A stretch of DNA of 64,000 nt from Furcasterigmium furcatum (Eukaryota > Ascomycota > Sordariomycetes > Glomerellales > Plectosphaerellaceae), in assembly GCA_001599815.1 (NCBI GenBank), contig BCIA01000006.1, forward strand, positions 746,961 to 810,960, written 5' to 3'. The translations under genes and the position numbers were made by a program. A model generated the notes under the pieces. That model had not been told where the DNA came from. It saw nothing but the letters and a program-made list of their open reading frames with translations, and did no database searches. This document shows positions 10,710 to 22,300 of the stretch, piece by piece (the first letter of the stretch is position 1; every line of letters begins with the position of its first letter).

Positions 10710-12484
10710 GATGTGCCGTAGTCGGTTTTCGGTTCATATGAGTAAGGAAGTAGCAGACCACGAAGAGGCAAAGAAAACCAGCCATTCTCCCCCGCCCTTT
10801 TATAGCGTCCATGGATGGAAGTCCGCACCATGGTCCGACGCTCGGCACGACTCAGGTACCCTTGTAAAATCTTATCAGATCGTGTGATTTGTGCGCTAGC
10901 GAGACAAGCTGCAGCTAAATGCGTGGGTCTCATGCAGATCCCAACGGCCCCCCCAATCTGATAAAGAACACTCCGCTCTGACTGCTGAATCCTGCACCAA
11001 AGATTGTTTTTAATATTTGACATTGCGTCTGTGTGGAAAGATCTGCTCTCGGCGAGTTGAATGATATACTTGGCATATATGAAATCCCGAGCTCAAGTGA
11101 AGATAGTCGTGTCTGAGCTGAGAGTTCCTTGTACGTGGTTTTACCAGGGACATCTCGCCTCCAATAAATCGCTCAAGTAGTACGTAAACCGTCACTCTTA
11201 GGGCTCGTAAGGCAACAGAGATTCGGACTTAGCTCCACACCGTTGATGATCCCCGCAGCCCCAGAGCAGATGACTGGCTTCCTCCTCGCTGGGATCCTGG
11301 CTCAGTTGGCACATGAATCCGAGCTAAGACTCAGGCCGGGGTAAGTGGCGTGTGCGGAAACGGCGGCGAAGGAGTTGATCCCCAAATTGTGGACTTAGAA
11401 AAGCTAATGAGGGAAAAGGGTAACGCTCATAGATGTCATCCGTCCGGAGCCATGGACCTGGGCTACTCCTAGTAGTATCGTGGTGGAGGCGCGTTAAGCG
11501 TGACCAAGTTAGTGTACAGGGCGAAAGGCTAGGCGTCTTCGACAAATGTTGGAAAATTACTGCTTCCTATGCTTGACTGCATGTCAATACAGGTGCTGTG
11601 ATCAGGAAGACGGGAATCACAGATCGCCATGGTCTGAAATTTACCCGAAGGCAGTTTGAGCAGACTAGACTTCCCACAGGACCCCTGGCCCTGAAGATCA
11701 ATCACGCTACTTGTCTGGGACATCGATTCAGATCATCACCACAAGGCTAATGCATTTATAACTAGTTAGGTTTGATTGATCCATTGTAACAAGTTCAACA
11801 AGTTGTATACGTTCAAGAAATCTGCAAGTGTGTCATTTCGTAGAGGACAGGATACTCCAGGCCAGGACACCTAAGAAAAAGCCATTGGATCATTTGGACT
11901 TCTTGCTTCATTTTCTCTCTCTTCCTCTCTTCAGGGACAATCTTTATTGCCTCGGTCCTCGTCTCATCTCGATAGACTGTACTTGGACCCTATCGGCGCC
12001 ACAAGTGATCTAGATCGACTGGCGATTGTTTTCGGAGGTGTTACTTTGTCAAGACTCAAGAACTCCATGTTAAATTCATCCCGCATTATACTAGCCATTT
12101 ATTCGGGACTGCTTCAAATTCACTTCAAATTCACTGGGAAATTAAGGTGACCTAATTCGGACTCGGAAACACTCGGAAGTCGGAGCCTTGATCGGATACC
12201 GTACCCAGCCTTGCTTACCACCTGCAAGCATCCTGATCATGCCACCCAATTCCCCGAGCTGAACCTCTCGGCCTCTTATTACGCCGGCCAGGCATAGGTT
12301 ACAGCCTGAATGCAGACTGGAGGGAGAGCCAACCCGTGTGATAGGCGGAGCACTACAGGGGGTCACAAAGTCCCTGAATCTTGGAAGGCTTAAATCCAGT
12401 GCCTTGCCCCAAGGCCCAGGCTGGAATTCCTTGGCCCGAGCTCCTCCACCTTTCGTGCCGCCCCTCAGGGACGAACGAGTGACG
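10710..12484. other. Long intergenic region without a supported gene
   Basis: About 1.8 kb. Part of it, about 11750-12130, is AT-richer than its surroundings and contains a short tandem duplication of ACTTCAAATTC near 12113-12135. A minus-strand frame at 11529-11723 contains a GxGxxGKS-like string but is short and lacks any further NTPase motif. I see no gene here. Confidence 0.4.
10798..10805 (-). promoter_or_regulatory. TATA-like box of the Dal5-like transporter
   Basis: On the minus strand the sequence reads CTATAAAAGGGCGGGG, about 90 bp upstream of the ATG at 10709. A TATA box at this distance would set transcription start close to the gene. This is a sequence match only. Confidence 0.5.
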
Positions 12485-13402
12485 ATGAGCTGGAAGATTG
12501 GTCTCCTCGTCGCCCACGCGGCCCTCACGCAAGTCGTGCTCGCGTACGAGTACACGCGCTACTTTGTCAATTCGACATACGCAAGGGGAACGTACACATA
12601 TGGCGACTCGACATCAACACGGCTCCAGTACTCGACCTTCGAGGTCAGGCTGACCGACTCGGCGACGCCCAGCCACCTAAGCGCGACCACCAGCTCCGGG
12701 ACCCTCGTCACGATGGTCACGGCATGGGTGGACCAAGACATCGGCTCGCAGCTCCCCATCACGTGGAACGACGAGCGGCCTGAGCTGTACGTGACAGTCA
12801 CGTTTGACACGTGCTACAGCTACGGCGACAACGAGGAGATAACCTGGTTCGACACCCCCGTCACTCAGACGGCCAGCTTGTACCTCGAGACCGCGCTATC
12901 GGACTTCCTCACCCCGACGACGACGATCGGGACCATGGCGTTTCTCAACCCGACGGATTTGCATCCCATCCACCTCGCGAGGGCGTCGTATGCTATCGTC
13001 CCGACGCAGGAAACCCTCGCGACCTGTCGCCGGGAGACGTCCGCCGTAGACTACCGCAGCTTGTGCTCGACCTGGTACATGACTGGGAAGGAGAGCACGA
13101 CGACGCAGGGGACGAGAACGGTGACGGTGACCGCGGAGCCGACGCCGCAGAAGTCCTCATGCGGCGAGTTAAACCCTTGTTGCTACGGTTGCCATCCGTG
13201 GGGTTATGGGTTTCCGTTTCCAGAGGAAGCGAGCTATCTCGTCTGCGAGGACGGATTTGAACGGGAATTGAATGGGACCGCAAAGAACAATAGCGGTCTT
13301 TGGGAGTACACGCGGGGTGAGAATGCGGCACCGCGGGACCAGGGGACGGTCTTCTGGGGCCCTGGGTTGGCTTTCTTCTTGGCGATGCTGGCAGTTCTGT
13401 GA
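12485..13402 (+). CDS. Secreted, possibly GPI-anchored protein of unknown function (305 aa)
   Basis: Single exon of 305 residues. A clean signal peptide starts at the ATG at 12485 (MSWKIGLLVAHAALTQVVLA). The ectodomain is rich in Thr, Ser, Tyr and Asp with beta-like strands. It has few cysteines at first, then a Cys-dense patch CGELNPCCYGCHPWGYG at about residues 223-239, and a hydrophobic C-terminus (TVFWGPGLAFFLAMLAVL). A signal peptide plus a hydrophobic tail with no charged end suggests GPI anchoring, though a small residue triplet for the omega site is not obvious. N-glycosylation sequons occur (NST, NGT, NNS). No known domain was recognised. The frame is open upstream of the ATG but lacks another ATG with a signal sequence. 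The gene looks intact. Confidence 0.65.
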   Translation: MSWKIGLLVAHAALTQVVLAYEYTRYFVNSTYARGTYTYGDSTSTRLQYSTFEVRLTDSATPSHLSATTSSGTLVTMVTAWVDQDIGSQLPITWNDERPELYVTVTFDTCYSYGDNEEITWFDTPVTQTASLYLETALSDFLTPTTTIGTMAFLNPTDLHPIHLARASYAIVPTQETLATCRRETSAVDYRSLCSTWYMTGKESTTTQGTRTVTVTAEPTPQKSSCGELNPCCYGCHPWGYGFPFPEEASYLVCEDGFERELNGTAKNNSGLWEYTRGENAAPRDQGTVFWGPGLAFFLAMLAVL

Positions 13403-13660
13403 GAGGTGGTCTCCTGAGGTGATGGACAAATGAGTGTGACGCTTTGGAGTTGAAGCGCATTCCACATATAATCCGCATTGTCGCCTATGATTCGTATTCC
13501 ATGCTGAGCTGGAAATAGTCACTCAAGTGAGCCTACCAATGAACAGCCCAGGTAGCAGCATAGACGATGAAGGCACAGACGTCGCTTACCGTCGAATAAC
13601 TGCTCGTGTCGGTGGATACATGCGTCTAGAGGCTGTGATCTATTGTCGACGGCACCAATG

Positions 13661-16211
13661 CTATATAATCGTGACTATCCTTAGTTCCCACAGATCCATC
13701 TCGTACTCTCCATAATGCCTGTACACGCCAATTCTTCGAAACGTCTGTGAGCTGGCATCAAGCTCTACCAACAAACCAGACCTTCCCTTGATATGCAAAC
13801 AAAGCACACCTTGTCCCTTGTAACTCTCTGCCAATGACCTGTTGTCAAAGTCGAGATGGAAGGGCCCTGACTTGAGAATCTTGTCCTCCCCTTGGCTCTC
13901 GCCAATTGCCTGTCTCTCGGACCAGCGCGTTTCTTCGATGAACTTCGCCCCAGCCCAACCAAAGTAGCAATCGGTGCCCAGATATCCTTCAACATGATGG
14001 CCTCTCCTTTCAAGCGCTCTCTGCCTAATCCATTCCTCCTTTCCCAGGTCCCAAGTCATCCAGTCACCCGGGTCGCACTGCCCAATCCAGTCACTCGTTG
14101 CCATGCCTGACTCCCACTCCCTCTCGAGTTCTTCGTACTCGCTCCAGATGTCACATGGAACATTGTATCCGGTAAAACTCGCCGAGAGCCCCATTGCGTC
14201 AGCAACCCTCTTCCCAGGTATTGGGTTCCAGACTTCGCCTCGGCCGACTACGCCCCGGACAACGCTGCGGATTTCCAACTCGGCTTGAACTGTCCGGCCC
14301 ATAGAAAGACACTGGGGCTCAGTCGGAACGACAACAAGACTTTTTATGCAGGCGTCTGGCAGCCGATCCACCCCCGCCGAAAGGCTGACTGGATGCGGCA
14401 TGACAGTCTCAAACATGACTTCGCACTCGGTGGAAACCCATGACCAAGATGGGCCGCAACTGGAGTCGCTCGTCCCACAACTGGAAGATCGCGGCTGGAA
14501 TCTCTTGAAAAGAAGCCCGGTCAGGAGATCACCTTTCCAGAGGCCGGAACAGTATTCGTCGCCAGTTCTCTCTTGAAATCTTGTCGCCAGCGCCCAGATC
14601 GCTGGCAGTCTGTCCCCGGACTTCGTCAGGTCTTTCTGACTGTACTGATTGACCAAGCTGTACCATTGGCGATAGAGTTGACTGTTGAGATTTTGTTCAC
14701 GTGTTGTGGAAATGTCCAGTACCAGAGAAGCCAGAGAAGCCAGCGTCCCGCTCGCACTAGCTGAATCGTGTTTCAAGAAATTTTTGGACCCGTTCCAGAC
14801 GACTGAGATGGCTGCGGGCAAGGAGGCAGTTCTCCCCTTGAACTCATGTGGTGGACCGGTTGTGGAGTGGAAACTGAAATAGGAAGATTCTTTGGTCGCC
14901 AGCTTGCGGCATTCCCAGACGATCTCGCTTGGGAGGAAATGTACTGTCCTCGGCGAGAGCACATTCTCTTGCAGCACCCAGCCTCTACTCACAAGGGGCA
15001 GAGTCTTTCCGAGGCCGAACCTGAGAAATTCAGACTGTGGACCAAAGGTCCAACAAACTTGATTCGCTTCCATCCACGTTCCCCAATCGTTGCGAGAGGA
15101 TTCTGGACGAGTGCTCTGCTTCCAGTAACATGGAGTGACATGAAGCTCGCTTCGGTTCAACATCAGACCTCCATGGCTGTCTGCAGAAACGGTCCCTGCA
15201 AGGTTCAAGACGCCGTGGCTATAAATGGTTGCCATGTTGGCACTTTCGCGCTCCCAGTCGACTTCATCGCCCTGGATGATGCAAAGCGAGTCAATCCAGA
15301 GATATCGGAGGCCTAGTCTTCGAGTGACTGTGATGGCATCTTGGAATGTTCGTGGCAACTTCTCCAACGGAATCTCGAGATTTCCTTCGACCGTCCTCTG
15401 ATAGATGTTGGGAATTGGGCCCCAACAGTGACTCAGCGTCAGGTATGGCGCATGAGACGTTTTGTCTGTCTCTATGAGATGAATCGTAGTCGAGTCGAGT
15501 GTCCGGACATCGACGAGCCTTGTGGGCATGTGTGTGGTTGGATCGTCATGGCACTCTTTATGTTCATTCTGACACTGTGCCATCCAGTCTCGGAGCATGG
15601 GAAATATCTCCTCGGGGATCCCGCCGTCGGGATGGTAGTATGTGCTAGCTCGATGTGATGGTGTATGGTTGGTACCTTGATGATAGCCTGGATGATAGTT
15701 GAGAATAATGGGACATGTCGAGACATGACAGTTGATACTTACTCGTACCAATCAAGCCCAGCTGGATCTTGGTGCGCCCCTTTTCAGCGCTGACATTGAC
15801 GGCGTATTGTCGACGATCTGTGTCTCTGAGGTCGAAGTTGAGCACGACAGGTAAATCTGATTCGATAGGAGAGCCGGTGCAATAGAGATCTATCAGACTA
15901 CACAGGTGACACCCGGTTTCTGCGGCCTTCTTTAAAGAATGGAAGTATCCATGGTGGTGGATTGATTCCGCCGCCAGGGCATCGCAGACGAGCACGTAGG
16001 ACTCATCGCAGTTGGTGTACATGTGCTTCAAGGCGTCATAACGATCCAGGGCTTCTTGAAAGGCCGAAGAACATTTCTCGCAGAAATTGTTCATGTTGTT
16101 GTTCATTTCGACAAGTTCTTCAATGCTTGCTGCGAGGGAGGCTTGCGAGGTACGGCAAATCGAGGCAGGGGAACCTGAGGCTTTCGAGGATCCGAAATAT
16201 ATGTGTTCCAT
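13661..16211 (-). CDS. Heterokaryon incompatibility (HET) domain protein (827 aa)
   Basis: Two exons (16211-15743, 15675-13661) joined in phase 1 give 827 residues. The HET domain (Pfam PF06985 type) begins with LTLSHCWG and continues through PRTFQDAITVTRRLGLRYLWIDSLCIIQ to DWERESANMATIYSHGVLNL, in the order typical of the family. HET domains are TIR-related and trigger cell death in incompatible fusions when activated. The N-terminal 200 residues hold the usual Cys/His-rich lead-in (FCEKCSSAF, TGCHLCSLI). The C-terminal half is variable, with no extra domain identified. A GTG at 16250 precedes the first ATG in frame; 16211 is the first ATG and the upstream frame meets a stop. One of the window's two dispersed repeat copies lies about 170 bp upstream. 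The frame is intact. Confidence 0.9.
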
Positions 16212-16957
16212 CCCGCTCCCAGAGCCAGCCCCAGGCGTCCTGTTAGGCACTAACGTTAGGCAGAATTCATCGACCTTCGTCGGATGTCGTGTACTCTGTC
16301 ATGGCCATTTGCAGCTGCAGTCCTTTGGGTATATGTATCTTATCAGGGGTGCGAGGGAGCGGGGTCGAGGTCGGGGCACGGTGTATTGAGGCTGAGCAGA
16401 TCTGGCTGCCCTTTGGGCTTTCCGGCACTCGGCCAACCTTTGTCCACTTTTTAGGCATTCAAAGAGGCAGTGCTCCTCGACAAGATATATGCTGGCCAGC
16501 GATGTGCAAGTAAACACGGAGCCTGCCAAGTGTACGAGGTGCAGGACCGGGCCAAAACAACGTCCGCTCCGCGGGCGCTTTAGCGATGGCTCCATGTTTA
16601 ACCTTGTTTAAATACAGTTATATCTAGATCAATCAAACAAATACTGCTTCACACAACCCTTGAATATATTGATCCAAATTCACTTATCACGCGGCATCGC
16701 TATCATGGGGCCTGTCTCTCCTTTTCAGCGGTTTCTTGCCGGCTGCGATTAGGCCATTGTGAATAGACAACGACACTAGACGACATTGGATCGATACCGC
16801 GCATCTCTACGCTTAGGAACAACAATAGTGTAAATCAAGAGCCCACTTCAAATTTAAGCAAAGCTAGTCAAACTAAGTACAAGAAGTCATAAAATCCATT
16901 CAATGAGCTCAATAGTTCTCTAGGTCCCATTGTACACGGGAGAGAAAATCATCTGAA
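16212..16957. other. Intergenic with one repeat copy
   Basis: It contains the 133-bp repeat copy at 16381-16513, and then an AT-richer stretch (about 16600-16920) with no coding signal. It separates the HET gene from the 3' end of the LysM gene. Confidence 0.5.
16381..16513 (+). repeat. Dispersed repeat, copy A
   Basis: A 133-bp stretch related to 25816-25949 in the same orientation. Shared blocks include GTGTATTGAGG, AGCAGATCT, CCTTTGGGCT, CCACTTTT, TCAAAGAGGC and CTCCTC. By eye roughly three quarters of positions agree. On the minus strand both copies translate to a similar peptide (CLKSGQ..., PQYT), which suggests an old coding element rather than chance. No terminal repeats or target duplication were seen. 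Confidence 0.65.
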
Positions 16958-18608
16958 CTAACACCTTCCGGCGACGACGCGAGAACTGTAGGAGAGAGTC
17001 AGCGTCAATGTGTAACCATCAGGACCGCTCATTCTTTGGGCAGCGGTATGGACAAACTCACCTGAACCACCAGCCCTCGTGGTTGCCGGTGCCACCACGG
17101 CCGCAGCGATTGACGGACGCGTTCATGATCTCCTCACACAGAGGGACAGCAAGGCGCGCACCCGAGCCGAAATCATTCCGAGCAACAAACTCGATCCTGT
17201 TCGTCCCGAAGGGCGCGTTGTAGCAGCCACGCTTGATCTGGGCCGTGGCGAAGCCACCGCTGCCATCACCGCTAGAGTTTCCATCGCACCAGTTCTTGAC
17301 GGCAGTCAGGGCCGCGGGCTTGTTGTCGCCCCATGTCTTGTGGTCGCTAGCGGTGTGGCAGGATACGGAGGTTGACGGCACGAAGCCGATGGTCTGCGTG
17401 CAGACGTGGACATCGGCCCAGAGCCCCGTGCAGTCACTCTTGACGGACGAGTTCCAGTCAAAGATCCTCTTGGCTAGGATGCCGACGCGGGCGCCGATGT
17501 TCGCGCAGGTATCGCCCTGCTTGACCTGGTGGAACCTGTTGCAGTTACTGACCATGCCGCTCTGGGTCGGCTGCGGCGTGGAGATGTTGTTGCCCGGCCT
17601 CGTTGTTGTTGTCGTGGTCGTCGGCCGGGTCGTGGTCGTCGGAGGCGGCTGGGAACCGATCGTGCCAACACAGACATGGTTTCCTATGAGAAGCAGGGTG
17701 CACGCCGAGCCTACGGAAGGGTTCCAGGCCAAGAACTGCTGCACGGTAATCTGAAACTCGCCAGCAATGACAGCGCAGGTGTCGCCGCCCCTGACCTGGC
17801 GGAAGCGGTTGCAGTTGCCCACCATCCCATCCTGAATGGGCCGAGGTGTCTCGATGCCGTTGCTGGGTATTGAGGTCGTGGCCGGCGGCGTGTGGCCGAT
17901 GACCGAGACGCAGACATGCGCTCCGAGCCAGAGCCCATTGCACGCGGCGCCGCCGATCACGGGATTCCAAGTCAGGAACTGAGCCATTGAGATACGGTAG
18001 CGCTGCGTGATGATGTCGCAGTTGTCCCCTGACTTGACCTCATGGAAGTCATCACAGTTGTCAACCATACCTGGCTGGATCGGCTGAGGCGTCGAGATGC
18101 CGTTTCCTGCGGTGGTGGTGGTAGGAGGGGTGGTGGTGGTCGTTGTTGGGGGATTGGTCGTGGTGGTGGTCGGGGGCGTCGTCGTTGTCGTGGGTGGTGC
18201 AGCCGGCGGCGGATCATCGAAGGCCCCGGTGCAGTACGACCGGCCAGCTGGGAAGTTGTCACAGGATGGGCCAACGGACGGGTTCTAGTCAGATAGTATC
18301 AGCGGGTGGCTCTCGTTTCAGGGACGAGAATATCTGATACTCACCCAGTGGTACCACTCCTCCGGCGAGATCCAGGCCCAGTCCGCCATTTCCTCGCAGG
18401 GAACGTCCCCGTCATTGTCGTACCACCAAGTGCACTCACTGGAGGTGCTTGGATCGAAGGGGTACCGAGGTTCGGGTGAGAGGCGCATCCGCATCGCGGC
18501 GTCCGGGCCTGTAAGGAAAGACGACTCGGACGCCTGTGGCAAAGGAGCTCTGCTGACCGCTCCCTGGGCGGCGGCCGCAAAGAGAAAGAAAGCAGCTGTC
18601 ACGGCCAT
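16958..18608 (-). CDS. Secreted multi-LysM protein, candidate chitin-binding effector (504 aa)
   Basis: Three exons (18608-18345, 18284-17062, 16985-16958) give 504 residues. A signal peptide starts at the ATG at 18608 (MAVTAAFFLFAAAAQG); the upstream frame offers only a TTG. The first LysM-like unit is degenerate (CTWWYDNDGDVPCEEMADWA to NPSVGPSC). Then come a Pro/Thr linker and three good LysM units, recognised by FHEVKSGDNCDIITQRYRIS, FRQVRGGDTCAVIAGEFQIT and FHQVKQGDTCANIGARVGIL, each ending in a WNP or WNSS segment. A Cys-rich C-terminal domain of about 110 residues follows. The last intron has a GTGAGT donor whose own bases hold a TGA, so unspliced message ends at 17058; splicing adds eight residues ending in Cys. 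LysM binds chitin fragments. It shares an 789-bp divergent promoter region with the chitinase. Confidence 0.85.
18110..18215. repeat. Low-complexity GGT/GTC tract coding a Pro/Thr linker
   Basis: Short, imperfect GGTGGTGGTGG-type units on the plus strand. On the minus strand they encode a PPTTTTT linker between LysM units of the secreted protein. Such tracts change length easily by slippage. A shorter tract of the same kind is at about 17595-17650. Confidence 0.75.
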
Positions 18609-19397
18609 GATTACGAGTGTTGTCGCGGGCGCGGCCTGTGAACGGAACCTGGTTCGATGCAATGCGATGCTCAAAGCCGCAGTGTCCGATATCCTCTCCC
18701 TCTTCCTGAGCTATGGTGTTCCATTTATGCTTGGTGAGTGGTAGCTCAGGTTCACAGGAGGCCAGGGGACCATCTTTCCCGCAATCTCAAATCGCGCATG
18801 TCGTCCAGGGTAGGGCTGATGACGAGAAGCATCGCGTCCGACGAAGAGCTCACCTGGAGAGAGGAAAACAAGGCAATCACGACCTAGATTTATAGCCAAG
18901 AGACTTGGCAGGTTGCAATGTGATGCCCAGAAGCTGACAAGAGGGGGACGACAGGGGGTGCAAACACAAAGGGGACTGCTTGAGCCGATTCTAGACCCTG
19001 CAAACCCCGGTCTCCGACAGATGTATCGCCTTATGAATTTGGCTGACAGTCCATCGTCGGCTCTGTTCACCACATCCGTCGTATTCATGGCCACTGAGCT
19101 ACCGGCTTGGCATCATCCGGGCACACCGCGTCTATGCAATGATGCAAAACGAATATGTGCTCTGGAGGCCGGCATGGGTCCGCCGAATCCTGTCAGTGGA
19201 GCGGTCAACCGAGTTTCCGGGCTCGGCTGGGGCCTAAGAGACTCAAGCCCGCCTCTTGGACCTTGGGTGCTATGTAAGTCGAGTCCCCGGGGGTCGAACT
19301 GTTCCGGCATCGAACCTTCAAGCGATCGGTCAGCCTCCTTGATCGCACTAGGCACACTCATCTCTGCTCTTTCACACTCGTTGAACATTTGGCCACC
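18609..19397. other. Divergent promoter region of LysM protein and chitinase
   Basis: This 789-bp interval separates the two start codons, which face away from each other. On the minus strand CTATAAAT lies at 18888-18895, about 280 bp upstream of the LysM ATG, and could serve it if the 5' UTR is long. The chitinase ATG has a strong start context (GCCACCATGG). No coding sequence was recognised. Confidence 0.55.
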
Positions 19398-22300
19398 ATG
19401 GTAGCGTCATCCCATGGACACTCCATCACCTACTGCCTGGTGGCAGCCCTCGCCCTGGTCTCCATCCCCGGTGCCTCTGGCAGGGAGGAGTACTATTCCG
19501 AGTTCAAAGCATGCCCTGTGGCTTGCTCTTCGACACAAGACCCTTCCCAGTGGACTCTCTACAGCTCCCTCGAGCGTCTCACTTATTGTCTCGAACCTGT
19601 TCTGTTCGAGGTCTCGCTGTCTGGGCCACCCGCAACTCGACATCAGCCCACTAGGGTGCGAGCGTGTACCACCAAGGATGCCGACAAGGACGAGCGCGTC
19701 ATCGTCAACGCAATCGTTCCTCCTCCAGAAGACATAGAGGAGAGGCTCGGCAGGCGGGATGTTGACTGCCCGGCACCCACCAAGAATTCCACGTCACTTG
19801 AGCTCGTCTCGTGGGGAGATCGAGAGTCTGCCACCGCTGCCGACAACACTCTCCGCGGACTTTCCGAGCTCGAGCTTTGGATCCAAAAGACGAAAGGCTG
19901 CGAGAATGGATCTAAAGTACTCTTTTCCCACGTCAATGGCACCATTCTCGGTTACTTCGGCGGTGACCGAGTAGACGCGGGCTCCACGTCCGTCTTCTTC
20001 GACACCATTCGCAGCGAAGTCTCCGAGAATGGAGCTCCACGGCTTCTGGCTCTCCAGCACTGCGTGCCCGAGGGCAAGAAAACTACAACCCTCACGGGCG
20101 GCGTCACCTTGGGCGTCGTCGCGGACACTCAGGGAGGCTTTGTGGCCGTTCAGAAGGTCCTCCGTGCCTGGAACGAAGGCCTTTGCTTTGGCGACTCCGA
20201 AGGCTCGAGCAAGACCGTCCGCGACATCGACCTGCAGTTCTTCCCCTCTTTCCAGCACACGGAATCACCGGCCACTGTCCCTGGTGGCAATGGTACTGAT
20301 CTTGTTGCTCGCCAAAGTGGTCCGGCTGTGTGTCGATGGATACGTGTCGAGCAAGGGGACGACTGCCCTAGTCTGGCCATCAAGTGCCGCATCACCGGTG
20401 ACCAGTACATGCAGGCCAATCCTCAGGATGGCCACTGTTCCTCTCTACTGCCGGGTCAGCCAGTCTGCTGCTCTAGAGGACGGTTGCCGGAGATTCGGCC
20501 ACGGCAGAGGGCTGACGGCAGCTGCTTTCCTTACGAGACCAAGCCGGGCGACTCGTGCTCTTTCATCGCCGCGTCCAACGGGCTCAAGCAGTCCGAACTC
20601 TTTGATTTTAACGACGACAAGACATGGGCCTGGAACGGCTGCGACCCGCTCGGTCTCGGCATCAACCTCTGCCTCAGTCCTGGCACGGCGCCCGCGCCAC
20701 TCCCCGTTGACAACGCTGTTTGCGGGCCGACCAAGCCCAACACGACTGTCACGGCCGGTCAGAACATCACACAGCTCAATCCGTGCCCCCTTCGAGCCTG
20801 CTGTAGCGTCTGGGGTCACTGCGGCACGACTGCCGAGTTTTGCACGGTCCATCGCTCCAAGACGGGCGCCCCGGGAACTCCTGGCCCGGACGGCCACAAT
20901 TGCGTGTCGAACTGCGGCATGGGCATTGTCAACAATGGCGATCCTCCATCCAAGTTCTACAAACTGGGTTACTTTGAGGGATGGAACAAGAACCGGGACT
21001 GCCTCCACATGGACGCGAGGGCTCTCGTGGACCACTGGCAAAGGTACACTGACATTCACTTCGCGTTCGCGCATATCGGCCCCGGACCAGCCTTTGAAGT
21101 CGTGATCCCAGACGATACTAAGCTCCAGTTTGAGAGGTTCGTGAACATCAGGGGTCCTAGGCGTATCCTTGCTGTTGGTGGCTGGACCTTTTCCGCCGAG
21201 GAACCTCACTTCCGTCGCTTCCGGGAGGCCACTCGGCCAGAGAACCGAGAACGCTTCGCAAGAAACTGCGCCGACTTCGCCATGAAACACGGCCTCCAAG
21301 GCCTTGATTTCGATTGGGAGTATCCGTCGGCTCCTGGTAAGCGGAAGAAAAGTTGTACCGCGAGCACGCGAGGCAAAGCTGACACTGAACGATAGATCTT
21401 CCTGCTCATGAGCCGGGCGAAGAGGACGAGGCAGAGAATTACTACGAGTTCCTCAAGGTCGTCAGACAAAGGATGCCGGACGCAATGACGCTTTCTATTG
21501 CCGCTCCTGCTTCTTTCTGGTACTTGAAGCAGTTTCCGATCCGGGAGATGCATTCATACCTCGACTACATCGTGTATATGACCTACGACCTGCACGGTAT
21601 GTATTCTGTTCAGGTGTCCCTCCTCTCCCTTAAAGTCGTGCTGATGGCCTCAACAGGTCAATGGGACGCCGGAAACCGATGGTCAAGTCCAGGGTGTCCA
21701 ACCGGAAGCTGTCTGAGATCGCATGTGAACTGGACCGAGACGCATGACGCACTGGCCATGATCACCAAGGCAGGCGTCCCAGCTAGCAAGGTTCTCATGG
21801 GTGTCGCGACGTATGGTCGGTCTTTCAAAATGGCACAAGCCGGTTGTGACGGTCCGAATTGCCTCTTCCTCGGGGACCGCGACAACTCGCAGGCGAAAAA
21901 GGGTCGTTGTACGGATACGGCTGGCTACTTGGCGAACGCAGAGATCTTTGAACAGATCGATAAGGGGTACACCCGTCGATGGACTGACTCGACCACCCGC
22001 GCCAACTATCTCGTCTACGAAGGTTTGTGCCCCTCCAGTACCGACGATCTGGCCACATACTGACCCTGACTACCAGGAACGGAGTGGGTTTCCTACATGG
22101 ACAACACGAACCGCCAGTGGCGCGAGAATCAGGCGAAGCGACTCAACTTCGGTGGCACCATCGAGTGGGCGGTCGACCTCCAAGAGTTCCTCGAAGACGG
22201 CGGCCTGGAAGAGACAAGGGACAACCTCTGGGAGCCGAAGTCCGGGTGTCGGGATAGCTCGCCCCATGATAATCTTGAGGATCTGGAGAAGGACAACAGC

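Noticed and set aside
11529..11723. A P-loop-like string (GQGSCGKSS) on the minus strand as an NTPase fragment
   Set aside because: The frame is short, starts without a good ATG context and has no Walker B or other NTPase motif.
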